Origin: Pantoea cypripedii
Lineage (GTDB): Bacteria; Pseudomonadota; Gammaproteobacteria; Enterobacterales; Enterobacteriaceae
Assembly: GCF_002095535.1 (NCBI RefSeq)
Contig: NZ_MLJI01000001.1
Location: forward strand, 4,102,412 to 4,166,411
Length of the DNA: 64,000 nt
Direction: 5' to 3'
The notes beneath the pieces were generated by a model. It was given only the letters and a program-made list of their open reading frames with translations. It was not told the DNA's origin and ran no database searches. This document shows, in pieces, positions 31,808 to 39,853 of this stretch. How positions within the stretch are numbered: position 1 is the first letter of the stretch; each line of letters begins with the position of its first letter. The position numbers were made by a program, and so were the translations under genes.

Positions 31808-33721
31808 ATGAGTACACAACAGAAGCGGCTTGATGTGATTTGTATCGGACGCATCGCCGTCGACCTCTACGGTCAGCAAATTGGATCACGACTGGAAGAT
31901 ATGAGCACCTTCGCCAAATATCTTGGTGGATCTTCCGGTAACGTGGCGTATGGCACGGCCATCCAGGGCCTGAAATCTGCCATGCTGGCACGCGTCGGGG
32001 ACGAGCATAATGGCCGCTTTCTGCGTGAAACCTTGCAGCACGTGGGCTGCAACACCGATGGGCTGATTACGGACAAAGATCGTCTTACCGCGCTGGTGAT
32101 CCTCGGTATTAAAGATGAAGAAACCTTCCCGCTGATTTTTTACCGCGACAACTGCGCCGATATGGGCCTGGTGCCGGAAGATATCCATGAAGATTTCATT
32201 ACGTCTTCGCGCGCTGTGGCGGTAACCGGGACGCATCTGTCACACCCGCATACCCGTGCGGCGGTGCTGAAAGCGCTGGATATCGCCAAACGTAACGGCC
32301 TGCGCACCGCGCTGGATATCGATTACCGCCCGGTGCTGTGGGGTCTGACCTCACTCGGCGACGGTGAAACGCGTTTCATTGAGTCGAGTCAGGTGACGAA
32401 ACAGCTGCAGGAAGTGGTGCATTATTTCGATCTGATTGTTGGAACAGAAGAAGAGTTTCATATCGCCGGTGGCAGCACCGATACCCTGACCGCGCTGAAA
32501 AATGTGCGTCAGGCCAGCCAGGCGACCCTGGTGTGTAAACGTGGCCCGCTGGGTTGCGTGGTGTTTGAAGGGGATATCCCGGATAGCTGGGAGCAAACCA
32601 AACTGCATAGCGGCGTGCGCGTTGAAGTGCTGAACGTGCTCGGCGCTGGCGATGCCTTTATGTCTGGCCTGTTGCGTGGCTGGCTGAATGATGAAAGCTG
32701 GGAGCAGGCCTGTCGCTACGCCAACGCCTGCGGTGCGCTGGTGGTGTCACGCCACGGCTGCGCCCCGGCGATGCCAACCAAAGAGGAGCTGGATGACTTC
32801 CTCAGCCGTGATAACGCGGTGAAACGGCCCGACCTGGATTCCCGTCTCAACCATCTGCATCGCGTTACCACGCGTACCCAACAGTGGCCGGAGCTGAACG
32901 TGTTCGCTTTTGACCATCGCAAACAACTTGCCGATATGGCGCGCGAAGCGGGTGTCGATGAAAGCCGCATCCCACAGCTGAAATTGCTGCTGTTGCAGGC
33001 AGCTGAAGAAGCGGCACAACAGGCGGGTCTGGATAGCAAAAGCGGCATCCTGGCAGACACCACCTACGGCCAGAAAGCCCTGAACGCCATCACCGGCAGA
33101 GGCTGGTGGATTGGTCGCCCGATTGAGTTGCCCAGCTCACGTCCGTTACGCCTCGAACACGGCAATATCGGCTCCCAGCTGGTCAGCTGGCCGCAGGAAC
33201 ATGTGGTGAAATGCCTGGTGTTCTACCATCCGCACGACAGCGCCGAAATGCGTAAAGAGCAGGATGACCTGATTCTGGATGTGTGGAATGGTTGTAATAA
33301 GAGCGGGCATGAGCTGTTGCTGGAAGTGATTCTGCCGGAGAGCAATCCAGATAAGAAAGAATCTTACTACGTCGATATGCTGAGCCATTTCTACAGTCTC
33401 GGCATCCAGCCGGACTGGTGGAAACTGCCGCCATTATCCGCCGAGACCTGGCAGGCGGTAAGCCGCCTGATCGAACAACAGGATCCCCACTGCCGCGGCA
33501 TTCTGCTGCTCGGCCTCGACGCGCCGGAAGAGAAACTGAAAGCCGGTTTCGCCGCCGCCGCCCAGGCTCCGTGGGTCAAAGGGTTTGCAGTGGGCCGCAC
33601 CATTTTCGGCCAGCCATCACGCCAGTGGTTACAGGGCGAGCTGGATGATCAGGCGCTGATCGAGACGGTGAAAGGCAATTACCTGCGCCTGATTGAGTAC
33701 TGGCGCGCAGCAAGAAGCTGA
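31808..33721 (+). CDS. iolC: IolC-DUF2090 fusion: 5-dehydro-2-deoxygluconokinase with aldolase-like domain
   Basis: This 637-residue protein joins two activities. Residues 1 to about 325 are a PfkB-family kinase (start CIGRIAVDLYGQQIG, ATP/anion-hole motif LNVLGAGDAFMSGLLRG) that phosphorylates 5-dehydro-2-deoxygluconate. Residues from about 335 to the end form a DUF2090 domain (FAFDHRKQLADMA and VKGFAVGRTIFGQPS), the IolJ-like part thought to cleave the product to malonic semialdehyde and dihydroxyacetone phosphate. The fusion is common in proteobacterial iol clusters and explains the lack of a separate iolJ here. Confidence 0.9.
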   Translation: MSTQQKRLDVICIGRIAVDLYGQQIGSRLEDMSTFAKYLGGSSGNVAYGTAIQGLKSAMLARVGDEHNGRFLRETLQHVGCNTDGLITDKDRLTALVILGIKDEETFPLIFYRDNCADMGLVPEDIHEDFITSSRAVAVTGTHLSHPHTRAAVLKALDIAKRNGLRTALDIDYRPVLWGLTSLGDGETRFIESSQVTKQLQEVVHYFDLIVGTEEEFHIAGGSTDTLTALKNVRQASQATLVCKRGPLGCVVFEGDIPDSWEQTKLHSGVRVEVLNVLGAGDAFMSGLLRGWLNDESWEQACRYANACGALVVSRHGCAPAMPTKEELDDFLSRDNAVKRPDLDSRLNHLHRVTTRTQQWPELNVFAFDHRKQLADMAREAGVDESRIPQLKLLLLQAAEEAAQQAGLDSKSGILADTTYGQKALNAITGRGWWIGRPIELPSSRPLRLEHGNIGSQLVSWPQEHVVKCLVFYHPHDSAEMRKEQDDLILDVWNGCNKSGHELLLEVILPESNPDKKESYYVDMLSHFYSLGIQPDWWKLPPLSAETWQAVSRLIEQQDPHCRGILLLGLDAPEEKLKAGFAAAAQAPWVKGFAVGRTIFGQPSRQWLQGELDDQALIETVKGNYLRLIEYWRAARS

Positions 33722-33748
33722 GTATCAATACCCACATAATGCACGAAC

Positions 33749-33938
33749 GTAGCGGCGCGATTTATCGCGCAATGCTGTGCGCGGTACTGGCAAACCCTGC
33801 GCAATAAATTGCGCCGCTACAACCCGGTGCAATCCTGGGGCACGGTGCAAATATCCCGCACCAGCCGTAGCGGCGCGATTTATCGCGCAATGCTGTGCAC
33901 GGTGCTGGCAAATCCCACGCAATAAATTGCGCCGCTAC
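33749..33938. repeat. Four REP-like units in two direct 118-bp-spaced hairpins
   Basis: Two 72-base hairpins (33749-33820 and 33867-33938) each consist of a plus unit and an inverted unit around a short spacer. They differ at only about five positions and are spaced 118 bases start to start, which indicates a recent tandem duplication. Each unit is GTAG plus a GCGC-rich palindrome, as elsewhere in the window. They fill most of the gap between iolC and the RpiR regulator (33722-34090), which holds no gene. Confidence 0.85.
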
Positions 33939-33975
33939 AAATCATGCCATTAACCACCCTGCATTTTGTGAGGCG

Positions 33976-34032
33976 TTTCATAAACCGATGAAATAACCTT
34001 CACGATGCTGTCAAACAAATGAAATTTTCCAT
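33976..34032. promoter_or_regulatory. Putative operators of the RpiR regulator
   Basis: TTTCAT at 33976-33981 and ATGAAA at 33988-33993 form a perfect inverted repeat with a six-base spacer. ATGAAATTTTCCAT at 34019-34032 is a second imperfect palindrome of the same type. They lie 60-115 bases before the RpiR-type gene, suggesting autoregulation. Confidence 0.6.
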
Positions 34033-34090
34033 CCATCTGGTACTATAGCGCTCATTATCCAGCCATAATTCTTATTAGCGGGCCGAAGTA

Positions 34091-34933
34091 ATGACCAATA
34101 ACCCCACCCAATTGACCTTGTTACAGGACGACATCCGTCGTCGTTATGAAACGCTGAGCAAACGCCTGAAACAGGTGGCGCGCTATATTCTTGATAACAG
34201 CAACAGCATTGCCTTTGATACCGTCGCCTCGATTGCCCAGCAGGCCGACGTTCCCCCTTCCACGCTGATCCGTTTTGCCAACGCCTTCGGGTTTAGCGGC
34301 TTCAACGAAATGAAACAGGTTTTCCGTCAGCACCTGATGGAAGAAACGGTGAACTACACCGAACGCGCACGTCTGTTCCGTCAGACCGCGACCGACGACA
34401 GCGCCAGTTCACCGGAAAGCCCGGTCGAAATACTGAATGTCTTCACCATGGTCAACAGCCAGGCGTTGCAACAGCTGGCAATGCAGGTTAACCCCGAGCA
34501 GCTCAACAAAGCGGTGAAGCTGCTGAATGAAGCAGAAAATATCTACATCATTGGCCTGCGCCGCTCCTTCAGCGTGGCGTCGTATCTGGTGTACGCACTG
34601 CGCCATCTGGAACGTCGCGCCTTCCTGATTGACGGCCTCGGCGGGATGTTCACCGAGCAGCTGAGCATGGTAAATCCCAAAGATGTGGTGATTGCCATCA
34701 GCTACTCACCTTATGCACGTGAAGCGGTAGAACTGGTGGAACTCGGTGCCAAACGGGGTGCACATCAGATCGCCATCACCGACAGCCAGGTCAGCCCGCT
34801 GGCCGCCTTCAGCGATGTCTGCTTTGTGGTGCGTGAAGCGCAAGTGGATGGCTTCCGTTCGCAGGTGGCGTCTCTGTGCCTGGCGCAAACCCTGGCGGTT
34901 TCACTGGCGCTGAATAACGTCGAGAAAGCCTGA
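34091..34933 (+). CDS. iolR: RpiR-family regulator, probable IolR
   Basis: This 280-residue protein has an N-terminal helix-turn-helix of the RpiR type (DTVASIAQQADVPPSTLIRFANAFGFSGFNEMK, about residues 42-76) and a C-terminal SIS sugar-isomerase-like domain (YIIGLRRSFSVASYL, then VVIAISYSPYAREAVEL). RpiR-type IolR proteins repress iol genes and are released by a pathway intermediate (family knowledge). Placement within the iol island and the shared motif in three iol promoter regions support that role, though it has not been tested here. The symbol is assigned by context. Confidence 0.8.
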   Translation: MTNNPTQLTLLQDDIRRRYETLSKRLKQVARYILDNSNSIAFDTVASIAQQADVPPSTLIRFANAFGFSGFNEMKQVFRQHLMEETVNYTERARLFRQTATDDSASSPESPVEILNVFTMVNSQALQQLAMQVNPEQLNKAVKLLNEAENIYIIGLRRSFSVASYLVYALRHLERRAFLIDGLGGMFTEQLSMVNPKDVVIAISYSPYAREAVELVELGAKRGAHQIAITDSQVSPLAAFSDVCFVVREAQVDGFRSQVASLCLAQTLAVSLALNNVEKA

Positions 34934-34957
34934 CCCTCAAGCACCGAGGCTTGATTG

Positions 34958-35857
34958 ATGCAGATCGAACCTTTACCGCCGCTCAACACGCTGATCGCCT
35001 TCGAGTGTGTCGCGCGTTATGGCAACATTTCGCGCGCGGCGGAAGAACTCAACCTGACGCAAAGCGCCACCAGCCGCCAGATTTTGCAGCTGGAGGAGAT
35101 GCTGGGCTGCAAACTTTTTACCCGCACCCAGCGCCGGGTATTGCTCACCCCACGTGGTGAGGCGTACGCGGTGCAGGTACGCCAGCAGCTCTCCGCGTTA
35201 TCACACGCCACAGCAGAAGTGATGGGCTGGAACGGTCTGCCGCAGGTGACTATCGCCTGCACCAGCGCCATGGGTTCATTGTGGCTGGCTCCGCGCCTCT
35301 CGGAATTGCATCGCGAACTCCCCAATCTGCAAATTCGCATGAAGATCTCCGACAGCTTCGCCGATATGCGCTCGTCGGAGTTCGATCTGGCGATTTTCTA
35401 TCTGCGCGAACCGCCACCGGGCTTTCACGCCAGTCCGCTGTTTGACGAAATCTGTTATCCGATGTGCTCCCCGGCGTTTCTGACACGCCTTGAGCCTGAG
35501 GCCTCCGCCGAATCGCTGCTGCACCAGATGTTGCTGATTCAGGATGACCCGCAGCGGGAATGGACCGGCTGGAGCGACTGGTTTGCCTCGCAGAACGTGC
35601 TGAATTTTGTGCCACGTCAGACCTGGCGGGCGAATAACTACCCGTTTCTGGTGCAGTCCGCATTACGTGGTGACGGGATACTGCTCGGCTGGGAAGGTCT
35701 GGTGCAGGATCACCTCAATCGCGGCGAACTGGTGGCCGCTCACGGCGGGAAACTGGCCGCCAACGGCAAATGTTTTCTGCTCACCCCGCAGGATCGCTAT
35801 ATCAAGCCGATTGTGCGCCATGTAATCAGCTGGCTACAGCAGCAACATCAGACATAA
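34958..35857 (+). CDS. LysR-family transcriptional regulator (GcvA-like)
   Basis: This 299-residue protein carries an N-terminal winged HTH (FECVARYGNISRAAEELNLTQSATSRQI, about residues 14-41) and a LysR substrate-binding domain of the GcvA/AmpR type (VTIACTSAMGSLWLAPRLSELH). I chose ATG 34958 over the adjacent TTG codon. It follows iolR after only 24 bases, so it may be co-transcribed with it. Its target is not known. The peptide-type ABC operon downstream is a candidate because a TGAT-ATAA-ATCA palindrome precedes it. Confidence 0.85.
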   Translation: MQIEPLPPLNTLIAFECVARYGNISRAAEELNLTQSATSRQILQLEEMLGCKLFTRTQRRVLLTPRGEAYAVQVRQQLSALSHATAEVMGWNGLPQVTIACTSAMGSLWLAPRLSELHRELPNLQIRMKISDSFADMRSSEFDLAIFYLREPPPGFHASPLFDEICYPMCSPAFLTRLEPEASAESLLHQMLLIQDDPQREWTGWSDWFASQNVLNFVPRQTWRANNYPFLVQSALRGDGILLGWEGLVQDHLNRGELVAAHGGKLAANGKCFLLTPQDRYIKPIVRHVISWLQQQHQT

Positions 35858-35870
35858 ATTTCATCACGAT

Positions 35871-35903
35871 AAAAAAGCGCCACAGAATATGATTTCTGTG
35901 ACG
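35871..35903 (-). terminator. Intrinsic terminator on the minus strand
   Basis: On the minus strand a stem, GCG-CACAGAA with TTCTGTG-CGC and a short loop, is followed by a run of six T. It lies beyond the end of the small membrane protein gene at 36005 and just after the LysR stop, so it probably ends leftward transcription. Confidence 0.75.
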
Positions 35904-36004
35904 CCCTTCGCACGGCAAATTATCTCTTCGACTCTTCACCATAACTTTTTCTTATATTTAAAGGTGCAACTAAAAACGCAAAGCCGCGATATTAATTCCC
36001 TTGT

Positions 36005-36286
36005 TTATTGTTGGGGATCTAAAGGCGGAAGTTTATTTTTAATTGCACCGCGTCGGCGATGTGAAGAATGCATACCAACCAGCGTAAAAATTAACCACAT
36101 CGATTGGGAAATCACCATCGCCAAATTAAAATCATGGCTCAATGAATAGAGTCCGCAAACGCCTCCCGCGATGTTAAGACAGGCATAAATATCTGAATCA
36201 ATGACCAATTTACGCAACTGAACCAGTGCGTATGCCAGTAAATAACAAAAAACGCCAATTAGCCCAACTATCGTATGCAGTTCCAC
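36005..36286 (-). CDS. Small membrane protein of CBU_0592 type
   Basis: This encodes a 93-residue protein with three hydrophobic stretches (about 5-23, 33-48 and 53-73) and a basic, proline-ending tail. The start MELHTIVGLIGVFCYLLAYAL resembles small inner-membrane proteins of the CBU_0592 type, whose function is unknown. It stands alone on the minus strand between the LysR gene and the ABC operon and has its own terminator at 35871-35903. Confidence 0.7.
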   Translation of the reverse strand: MELHTIVGLIGVFCYLLAYALVQLRKLVIDSDIYACLNIAGGVCGLYSLSHDFNLAMVISQSMWLIFTLVGMHSSHRRRGAIKNKLPPLDPQQ

Positions 36287-36403
36287 ATGCCTTTTCCCTG
36301 GTGTTGCTCAGTGATCGGGAAATTATCTTTTTTGTGGGTGTTCTGCTGCGCGTTTTTCGCATAGTCTGATACCAAAATCTCATACATCAGGTTTTATTGG
36401 TTT

Positions 36404-36415
36404 TGATATAAATCA
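36404..36415. promoter_or_regulatory. Palindrome upstream of the peptide-type ABC operon
   Basis: TGAT-ATAA-ATCA is a perfect inverted repeat 67 bases before the transporter start. CTGAT and ATCAG arms also occur at about 36366-36390. Such dyads are compatible with LysR-type binding (T-N11-A class), and a LysR gene lies nearby, but the link is inferred. Confidence 0.4.
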
Positions 36416-36482
36416 GAAATAACTGCGCTAAGGCCCAGGATGAGATAAGTAAAACAGGGTGAATAACAACGGAGAAAAATAA

Positions 36483-38072
36483 ATGAAAGACGAGCAGGAA
36501 AACTTTAACAAATATCTTCAGGGCGCAAATTTGAGCCGCCGTTCATTTATCAATACTGCCGCGCTGATTGGTGCAGGCACGGCATTATCGCTCTCCCCGT
36601 TCTCCGGTTTCGCCGCCGAAGCGACGCCCAAAAAAGGCGGCGTGCTGAAGCTTGGCATGTCCGGTGGTAACACCAGTGATTCGCTCGACCCGACGCTGTA
36701 TAGCGACTGGGTGCCGCTCAACCAGGCTTACATGCTGATGAACGGCCTGATCGAAATCGATGAGAACAACAAAGCCACCCCGGAGCTGCTGGAAAGCTGG
36801 AGCGCACTGCCGGGCGCGCAGGAGTGGACCTTCAAAGTCCGTCAGGGCGTCACCTTCCATAACGGTAAGGCCATGACGGCGGAAGATATTATCTACTCCA
36901 TCAACCTGCACCGTGGCGACCAGTCACGCAGCGCCATCAAAACTCAGCTGGCAAGCATCACCGAGCTGAAGAAAAGCGGCGATAACGAAATCACGCTAAA
37001 ACTCGACAGCGGCAACGCTGACCTGCCTTACCTGCTGGCGGATTATCATCTGGTGGTGGTGCCGGACGGCTTTACCGACTGGAAACACCCGATTGGCACC
37101 GGCGGCTTCGTGTTCGACCAGTATCAGCCTGGCGTGCGTTCTTACTTCAAACGCAACCCGAACTACTGGAAACCGGATCGCGCCTTCGTTGACGCCGTCG
37201 AAGTGTTGGTGATTAACGACGCCACCGCGCGTACCAACGCGCTGATTTCCGGCCAGGTGCATGCCATCAACCGCGTGGACTTCAAAACCGTTGATTTCCT
37301 GAAACGCAGCCCGGCGCTGAATATCGTGCGTTCGTCTGGCGGCCAGCACTTCACCTTCCTGATGGATTGTCGTGTTGCTCCGTTCAATAACAACGATGTG
37401 CGCATGGCGATCAAATACGGTATCGATCGTGAAAAACTGCTGGCAACTGTGCTGCGTGGCTACGGCACCCTCGGCAATGACCATCCGATCCCGAAAACCG
37501 ATCGCTTCTTCAACAAGGCACTGCCACAGCGTGCTTACGATGCCGATAAAGCCAAATTTTATCTGAAGAAGGCCGGACTCAGCAGCCTGCCAGTGGAACT
37601 CTCCTCCTCCGATGCGGCCTTTGCCGGGGCGCTCGATGCCGCTGCGCTGTTCCAGGGCCAGGCCGCTCAGGCCGGAATTCAGGTCAGCATCAAACGTCAG
37701 CCTGCCGACAGCTACTGGGATGACGTATGGATGAAAGCGCCGTTCAGCATGGGTTACTGGGGTGGACGCCCGACCGCAGACCAGATGTTCTCCACCGCGT
37801 GGCAATCCACCGCCAAATGGAACGATACCCACTGGAAGAATGAGAAATTCGACAGCCTGCTGATTCAGGCCCGTTCGCTGCTGGATGAGCAAAAACGCGC
37901 CGAAATCTATGGCGAATTGCAGCAAATCGCCAGCGATGACGGTGGCGCGATGATCCCGCTGTTTGGTGACTACCTCGATGCGGCCAGCAAAAAAGTGGGC
38001 GGCGTGAAACCGCATCCGATGTTCAACTTTATGGGTGGGCGCCTGGCAGAACGCGTTTGGCTGGAGTCGTAA
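36483..38072 (+). CDS. Peptide-type ABC transporter, substrate-binding protein (Tat signal)
   Basis: This 529-residue periplasmic binding protein belongs to family 5 (DppA/OppA type). The N terminus has a twin-arginine signal, SRRSFI at residues 18-23, then a hydrophobic stretch ending near GFAAEA, so it is probably exported folded by Tat. That is unusual for this family but known. Family features include the opening KKGGVLKLGMSGG and FHNGKAMTAEDIIYSI. It heads a five-gene operon with overlapping stops and starts: two permeases, a double ATPase and a CocE-type hydrolase. The ligand is unknown; peptides or acylated amino acid derivatives are plausible. Confidence 0.9.
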   Translation: MKDEQENFNKYLQGANLSRRSFINTAALIGAGTALSLSPFSGFAAEATPKKGGVLKLGMSGGNTSDSLDPTLYSDWVPLNQAYMLMNGLIEIDENNKATPELLESWSALPGAQEWTFKVRQGVTFHNGKAMTAEDIIYSINLHRGDQSRSAIKTQLASITELKKSGDNEITLKLDSGNADLPYLLADYHLVVVPDGFTDWKHPIGTGGFVFDQYQPGVRSYFKRNPNYWKPDRAFVDAVEVLVINDATARTNALISGQVHAINRVDFKTVDFLKRSPALNIVRSSGGQHFTFLMDCRVAPFNNNDVRMAIKYGIDREKLLATVLRGYGTLGNDHPIPKTDRFFNKALPQRAYDADKAKFYLKKAGLSSLPVELSSSDAAFAGALDAAALFQGQAAQAGIQVSIKRQPADSYWDDVWMKAPFSMGYWGGRPTADQMFSTAWQSTAKWNDTHWKNEKFDSLLIQARSLLDEQKRAEIYGELQQIASDDGGAMIPLFGDYLDAASKKVGGVKPHPMFNFMGGRLAERVWLES

Positions 38073-39019
38073 TGAAAAAGCAGATTTTACATCGCCTGCT
38101 GCTGGGCCTGCTCACGCTATGGCTGGTTTCGCTGCTGATATTTGTCGGCACCGAACTGCTGCCCGGTGATGTCGCCAGCGCGATTCTCGGGCAGAACGGT
38201 ACGCCGGAAACCATCGCCGCGCTGCGCACGCAGCTCGGCCTGGACCAGCCTGCCATCTGGCGTTACCTGCACTGGCTGGGCGGCGTGCTGCACGGCGACC
38301 TCGGCAACTCGCTGGCTAACAACCAGCCGATCAGCGCGGAGCTGCTGCCGCGCCTGGCGAATACGCTGTTCCTCGCCGGTTATGCCGCCATCATTGCTAT
38401 CCCGCTGGCGGTGCTGCTCGGCATCGCCTCGGCGGTATGGCGTGGTTCGTGGTTCGATCGCCTGGCCAACTCGCTGACTCTGCTGAGCATTTCAGTGCCG
38501 GAATTTTTCGTGGGTTACGTGCTGGTGATTTTCTTCGCCATTCGTCTGGCGTGGTTCCCCAGCCTGGCGCTGGTCGATCCGGATGCCGGTGTCCTCGCAC
38601 GGCTGTACGCCTGCACCCTGCCGATGCTGACGCTGGTGCTGGTGGTGCTGGCGCATATGCTGCGTATGACGCGCGCCTCCGTCGGTGCGGTGATGTCTAG
38701 CAGCTATATCGAAACCGCGCTGCTGAAAGGCATGTCGCGCTGGCGCATTGTGCTGGGCCACGCGTTACCGAATGCACTGGCACCGATTATCAACGTTATC
38801 GCCTTCAACCTCGCCTATCTGGTGGTCGGGGTGATTCTGGTGGAAGTGGTGTTTGTCTATCCCGGCATTGGGCAACTGATGGTGGACGCCGTGACCAAGC
38901 GCGATCTGCCTGTGGTGCAGGCTTGCGGGCTGCTGTTTGGCGGCACCTATATCCTGCTCAACACCGCCGCCGATTTGCTGGCGATCTGGTGTAACCCACG
39001 TCTGCGCCATGCGAGGTAA
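38072..39019 (+). CDS. Peptide-type ABC transporter permease (DppB-like)
   Basis: This 315-residue permease has six predicted transmembrane helices, the first at about 8-30, and the BPD_transp_1 loop region around VGAVMSSSYIETALLKGMSRWRIV that contacts the ATPase. The DppB-type N-terminus with FVGTELLPGDVASA is clear. I chose ATG 38072, which overlaps the TAA of the binding-protein gene (TAATG); an upstream in-frame ATG would begin inside that gene. Confidence 0.92.
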   Translation: MKKQILHRLLLGLLTLWLVSLLIFVGTELLPGDVASAILGQNGTPETIAALRTQLGLDQPAIWRYLHWLGGVLHGDLGNSLANNQPISAELLPRLANTLFLAGYAAIIAIPLAVLLGIASAVWRGSWFDRLANSLTLLSISVPEFFVGYVLVIFFAIRLAWFPSLALVDPDAGVLARLYACTLPMLTLVLVVLAHMLRMTRASVGAVMSSSYIETALLKGMSRWRIVLGHALPNALAPIINVIAFNLAYLVVGVILVEVVFVYPGIGQLMVDAVTKRDLPVVQACGLLFGGTYILLNTAADLLAIWCNPRLRHAR

Positions 39020-39022
39020 GTA

Positions 39023-39853
39023 ATGAAGAAACTGAAAATCCGCACGGTGCCGATTTCCGCCATGCTCGGCCTGACGATCATTGCCGTGAACCTGATTGCC
39101 GCGCTGTTCGCGCCCTGGCTGGCACCGCATAGCGAAACCGCGCAGGTGGGGGATATCTGGATGCTGCCCTCCAGCGCCATGCCGCTCGGCACTGACAGCC
39201 TCGGCCGCGATATGTTGTCGCGTATTCTGTTTGGCGCGCGTACCACTATCGCCATCGCACTGGCAATCACCGCCATTTCGTTTGTCATCGGCATTCTCAC
39301 CGGCTTCACCGCCGCCATTTATGGCCGCTGGGTGGATGTGGTGCTGACGCGCATTGTCGATACGCTGATGTCGATTCCGGTGCTGATTCTGGCGCTGATC
39401 GTGTTGTCGGTGCTCGGCACCTCGATTCCGGTACTGGTTGGCACCATTGCCTTGCTTGATGCCACTCGCGTCTATCGCCTGGCCCGTCTGGTAGCGCAGG
39501 GGATTGTCTGCCAGGAGTATGTCGAAGCGGCACGTCTGCGCGGCGAAGGGCTGGGCTGGATCGTGCGTAAAGAGATTCTGCCCAACGCCATCCCACCGCT
39601 GCTGGCGGAGTTTGGCATGCGCTTCTGCTTCACGTTCCTGTTTATCGCCGGTTTGAGCTTCCTCGGGCTGGGCATTCAGCCGCCGTGGGCCGACTGGGGC
39701 AGCATGGTGCGCGACAACGCCCAGGCGATCAACTTCGGCCAGCTGGCGCCACTCTATCCGGCTGCCGCTATCGCCCTGCTGACCATCGGCGTCAATCTGG
39801 TGGTTGACTGGCTGCTGGTACGCAACAACCTTTCGCTGGGGGAAGAGGGATGA
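39023..39853 (+). CDS. Peptide-type ABC transporter permease (DppC-like)
   Basis: This 276-residue permease is the DppC-type partner. The N-terminal LGTDSLGRDMLSRILFGARTT and the C-terminal GLSFLGLGIQPPWADWGSMV stretches are diagnostic. The EAA loop lies near GIVCQEYVEAARLRGEGLG. It starts three bases after the preceding permease and its end overlaps the ATPase gene by four bases (ATGA), consistent with tight co-translation. Confidence 0.93.
   Translation: MKKLKIRTVPISAMLGLTIIAVNLIAALFAPWLAPHSETAQVGDIWMLPSSAMPLGTDSLGRDMLSRILFGARTTIAIALAITAISFVIGILTGFTAAIYGRWVDVVLTRIVDTLMSIPVLILALIVLSVLGTSIPVLVGTIALLDATRVYRLARLVAQGIVCQEYVEAARLRGEGLGWIVRKEILPNAIPPLLAEFGMRFCFTFLFIAGLSFLGLGIQPPWADWGSMVRDNAQAINFGQLAPLYPAAAIALLTIGVNLVVDWLLVRNNLSLGEEG

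Noticed and set aside
33749..33938. Regularly spaced repeats considered as a CRISPR array
   Set aside because: Only two long hairpin copies, spacers nearly identical and no cas genes; they are REP-like units.
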